DNA from: Bacillota bacterium
GTDB lineage: Bacteria; Bacillota; Clostridia; Lachnospirales; Bianqueaceae
Assembly: GCA_017620135.1 (NCBI GenBank)
Contig: JAFZQZ010000014.1
Location: 1 to 33,402, forward strand
Direction: 5' to 3'
Length of the DNA: 33,402 nucleotides
Positions 31,129-33,402 of this stretch are shown here, piece after piece. How positions within the stretch are numbered: position 1 is the first letter of the stretch; every line of letters begins with the position of its first letter. The translations under genes and the position numbers were made by a program. Under the pieces are notes generated by a model, which ran no database searches, was not told where the DNA came from, and worked only from the letters and a program-made list of their open reading frames with translations.

Positions 31129-32340
31129 TTACTCCCAGTCCGGGAACTGGTCCTTGAATGTGCGATAGAAATACTTCTTCATCACGGTATCATAGACTGC
31201 GTCCGCATAGGCCTCGAGCTGACCCTGGTCGTAGAGGTACTGCAGGATCGTATAGCGCTCCCGGAACGTCCGGCCGCGCAGGATCCCTTCCACGAAGCGA
31301 GTCTTGTCCGTGACGGTAAAGGGCAGTTTCAGAGTCTGCTGCAGCGCTTCGATCTTGTCGAAAGGAGGCAGGTATTTCCCGATCAGTTCCTTCAGGTGCG
31401 CATCCCGGGTCTCGCCATACAGCTTTCTGAACAATTCTATAGCGACGAACACACCTTCCCCGACCTCTATTCCATGGAGGTTGGGGATTTTTCCTTCTTC
31501 CACATCCATGACTTCCCAGGTCTGACCGATCATATGCTCAGTCCCGGATGCCGGCCTCGAGGAACCACAGAAAGCGATACATTCACCCGAGAGGATCAGT
31601 CCTTCGCTAGTCGCCCGGATCGCGGCAAGATCCCGGCTTTCCAGGTTCACAGAAGCCGCCAGGCATTGATCGGTGGCTTTCAATACCATATCCGCGATCT
31701 GGTCACAGAAGTATTCGCCGTTCCGATCCCGGCTGATCTCCCAGTCCAGGATCGCCACATATTTGCCTACCATATCGCCCACACCGCTAAGGAGCAGCGG
31801 ATACGGCGCGGCCGCGTTGACAGAAAGGTCGATGATGATATGACGCGCGATCGAGCAGTTATATACGATCTTTTTCCGCCCGTTCAGAAGCGGCGCGACC
31901 ACGGAGGCATAGCCGTCCATCGAAGGCGCCGTACCTACGATCCCGTACGGGACTCCCAGCCGGTAGCTCACCATCCGGACCGTATCATTCACAGAGCCGG
32001 ATCCCACCGCCAGAAAATAATCCGGATTCCAGGACCACTCGTTGATATCGTACACTTCCCGGTCTCTGCCGGCTTCGATGAGCACCTTTCCGATGCTGTC
32101 CGCATTCGGAAGCGCCGGGGATTCCAGAACCAGGCTGTGGCTCAGTTGTCCGGAAGCTTTCAAGAGTTCCTCGACCCTTCGTCCGGCCACTTCATAGGTG
32201 TTTTCGTCCGCCACCAGAAAGATCCGGTGATAATCTTTCAAAATTCCGGGAACTTTTTCGATCGCATGTTCCGATACTTCGATCACTTCGGTAGGAATGC
32301 TGTGATGCTTCTGCACACAGGTGCAATCGAATTCTATCAT
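31129..32340 (-). CDS. sn-Glycerol-1-phosphate dehydrogenase (AraM/EgsA type)
   Basis: A 403-residue NAD(P)H- and metal-dependent enzyme that reduces dihydroxyacetone phosphate to sn-glycerol 1-phosphate in the cytoplasm. The family pattern is clear: AVGSGSVNDTVR (nucleotide binding), VGTAPSMDGYAS, GVGDMVGKYVAILDW (metal Asp), GSSRPASGTEHMIGQTWE (metal His) and NLHGIEVGEGVF (second metal His). It differs from ordinary glycerol dehydrogenases in the PSMDGYAS motif. GGAGGG precedes the ATG. It lies 14 bases after a DagK-type lipid kinase gene, so a membrane-lipid role is likely; in Bacillus subtilis the product feeds PcrB-made heptaprenylglyceryl lipids. Confidence 0.9.
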   Translation of the reverse strand: MIEFDCTCVQKHHSIPTEVIEVSEHAIEKVPGILKDYHRIFLVADENTYEVAGRRVEELLKASGQLSHSLVLESPALPNADSIGKVLIEAGRDREVYDINEWSWNPDYFLAVGSGSVNDTVRMVSYRLGVPYGIVGTAPSMDGYASVVAPLLNGRKKIVYNCSIARHIIIDLSVNAAAPYPLLLSGVGDMVGKYVAILDWEISRDRNGEYFCDQIADMVLKATDQCLAASVNLESRDLAAIRATSEGLILSGECIAFCGSSRPASGTEHMIGQTWEVMDVEEGKIPNLHGIEVGEGVFVAIELFRKLYGETRDAHLKELIGKYLPPFDKIEALQQTLKLPFTVTDKTRFVEGILRGRTFRERYTILQYLYDQGQLEAYADAVYDTVMKKYFYRTFKDQFPDWE

Positions 32341-32354
32341 TAGGGCGACCCTCC

Positions 32355-33266
32355 TCAGCCTTTTTCCGGCCAGGCGAAGTTCACGGCTTTCGGGGCGATC
32401 TCAACCGTAAAGTTGTCCTCGTAAATGATCTCGCCGTCCAGCGAATAGGCAAAGCCCGCCGGCGCGCTTACTTCGACCTTCTTGGCCTGTGTGTAGCAGA
32501 TGATGTCCTGCATGCTGGGCTCGTCCAGGTGATTGCCTTTGGTATAAATATCCTGGATCTTCACGAAGCGGATACGGGAGATCGGCTTGACCAGACAGAC
32601 CTCGATCAGACCGTCGTCGACCTTGGCTCTCGGTGCGCACTTGAAGGAGCCGCCCACGTACTGGCCGTTCGCCAGTGTGCAGAGCAGCGCTTTGCCGTCC
32701 GGGTTCAGCACTTTGCCGTCCGCGGTAACGGTGAAGGTGTTCTTCATGCTGGTGATCAGGGCTTTGACGATGCCTTTGGTATAGGCGCTCTTGCTGCTGG
32801 TCCCCTTCTTATAGCGGGCTTCGTTGACCGAGATCGCGACAGTCGTATCAAAGCCGAAGTTGACCACGTTGTTGCTGTAGCGATCGCCTACTTTTAAGAG
32901 GTCGATCGGTTTTGCCTCAGCCGCAAGGATCGCCGGGATATCCAGGAAGATTTCCTGCCCGCCGAATGCCTTGACGAAGTCGTTGCCGGATCCGCAGGGA
33001 TAGCAGGTGACGGATGCTCTCTCACAACCCGCCGCTCCGTTCATGACTTCATTGATCGTTCCGTCGCCGCCGCACGCGATAAAGCGGACTTCCTCGTCCG
33101 GATGATCCGCGAGAAACTCTTTCACATACTTGATGGCGTCGCCGATGGCCTTGGTCTCGTACAGAACACACTGCTCCTTCTCCGGCAGGGCATCGATCGC
33201 GGCCTGGATCTTCGCCTTGGCGTCGCCGGCGCCGGCTTTGGGGTTCAGAACAAATACATAACGCAT
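32355..33266 (-). CDS. Diacylglycerol kinase family lipid kinase (DagK/YegS/BmrU type)
   Basis: A 303-residue cytoplasmic or membrane-associated lipid kinase. NPKAGAG near the N-terminus and the catalytic-domain signature ACGGDGTINEVMNG (about residues 64-77) mark the family, followed by PCGSGNDFVKAFGG and a C-terminal beta-sandwich with FAYSLDGE. It transfers phosphate from ATP to diacylglycerol or a related lipid alcohol. A strong AGGAGG is placed seven bases before the ATG. It sits between a membrane-protein gene and the G1P dehydrogenase gene in one operon. Which lipid it uses is unknown. Confidence 0.92.
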   Translation of the reverse strand: MRYVFVLNPKAGAGDAKAKIQAAIDALPEKEQCVLYETKAIGDAIKYVKEFLADHPDEEVRFIACGGDGTINEVMNGAAGCERASVTCYPCGSGNDFVKAFGGQEIFLDIPAILAAEAKPIDLLKVGDRYSNNVVNFGFDTTVAISVNEARYKKGTSSKSAYTKGIVKALITSMKNTFTVTADGKVLNPDGKALLCTLANGQYVGGSFKCAPRAKVDDGLIEVCLVKPISRIRFVKIQDIYTKGNHLDEPSMQDIICYTQAKKVEVSAPAGFAYSLDGEIIYEDNFTVEIAPKAVNFAWPEKG

Positions 33267-33288
33267 AAAGAATACCTCCTCAATATGT

Positions 33289-33402
33289 TTACCCGGCGAG
33301 GCCCAGGACTCCCAGAACGATCAGGAGCTCGCCTGCCAGATAGGTGAGCATGACAGTGAAATGCCGCTTGAAAATAAGGTTCGGATCCTTGTAGTAGCGG
33401 AC
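33289..33402 (-). CDS. C-terminal end of a membrane protein, partial
   Basis: The last 37 codons of a minus-strand gene run in from the right edge and stop at 33291-33289. The visible part has a charged segment (YYKDPNLIFKRHF) and a hydrophobic helix (LTYLAGELLIVLGVLGLAG), consistent with the last transmembrane segment of a membrane protein. The stop is 22 bases before the lipid kinase gene, whose Shine-Dalgarno follows at once, so they are likely cotranscribed. Too little remains to name the family. Confidence 0.6.
   Translation of the reverse strand, partial: VRYYKDPNLIFKRHFTVMLTYLAGELLIVLGVLGLAG

Noticed and set aside
31117..32343. Antisense open frame of 408 codons opposite the G1P dehydrogenase
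   Set aside because: Frame shadow of a GC-rich gene; composition is not protein-like and the terminator at 31085 conflicts with it.

Overview
The window looks like a chromosomal stretch from an anaerobic, carbohydrate-degrading Firmicute of the class Clostridia, probably a gut or rumen Lachnospiraceae relative. The evidence is strong AGGAGG ribosome binding sites, TTGACA/TATAAT promoters, a CIRCE operator (HrcA regulon), a clostridial-type Fe-S scaffold protein, and many cytoplasmic glycoside hydrolases without signal peptides. The taxon is inferred from gene style only. No rRNA, tRNA, CRISPR array, prophage or transposase gene was seen.

Layout. 1-4086: 5' part of an Fe-S scaffold gene (-), a PD-(D/E)XK-like protein (+), a non-coding MITE-like repeat, then htpG (+). 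4132-15619: an oligosaccharide-use island. A divergent AraC regulator faces a run of GH3 (circularly permuted), GPH symporter, SGNH esterase and a second GH3. A GH106-type enzyme converges on AraC. 15827-18775: a three-gene operon of esterase, ATP-grasp ligase and a GNAT-nitroreductase fusion with no assigned pathway. It is divergent from dgoK and a KDPG/KDPGal aldolase (18893-20534), and the two promoters share a -35 region. 20622-21234: hsp20 with CIRCE and a leader that can pair with its own Shine-Dalgarno. 21292-21623: the second, inverted copy of the repeat. 21643-26919: a tight six-gene minus-strand operon (SGNH hydrolase, AEC transporter, Gfo/Idh oxidoreductase, CysK, beta-lactamase-fold hydrolase, hypoxanthine-DNA glycosylase). 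27019-30847: a Dus enzyme, then a GH120 beta-xylosidase and a KduD-like dehydrogenase under their own promoter. 30861-31111: a 62-bp-period tandem repeat running into a terminator. 31129-33402: G1P dehydrogenase (AraM type), a DagK-type lipid kinase and the tail of a membrane protein.

How it works together (inference). Xylo- and other oligosaccharides would be imported by the GPH symporter and cut inside the cell by GH3, GH120 and GH106 enzymes, with SGNH esterases removing acyl groups. Acidic side-chain sugars would pass through the KduD-like dehydrogenase, the DgoK kinase and the aldolase to pyruvate and a triose phosphate. The most promising undescribed items are the esterase/ATP-grasp/GNAT-nitroreductase operon, the candidate hsp20 RNA thermometer combined with CIRCE, the paired hairpin-rich repeat upstream of both heat-shock genes, and the helically spaced 62-bp repeats.
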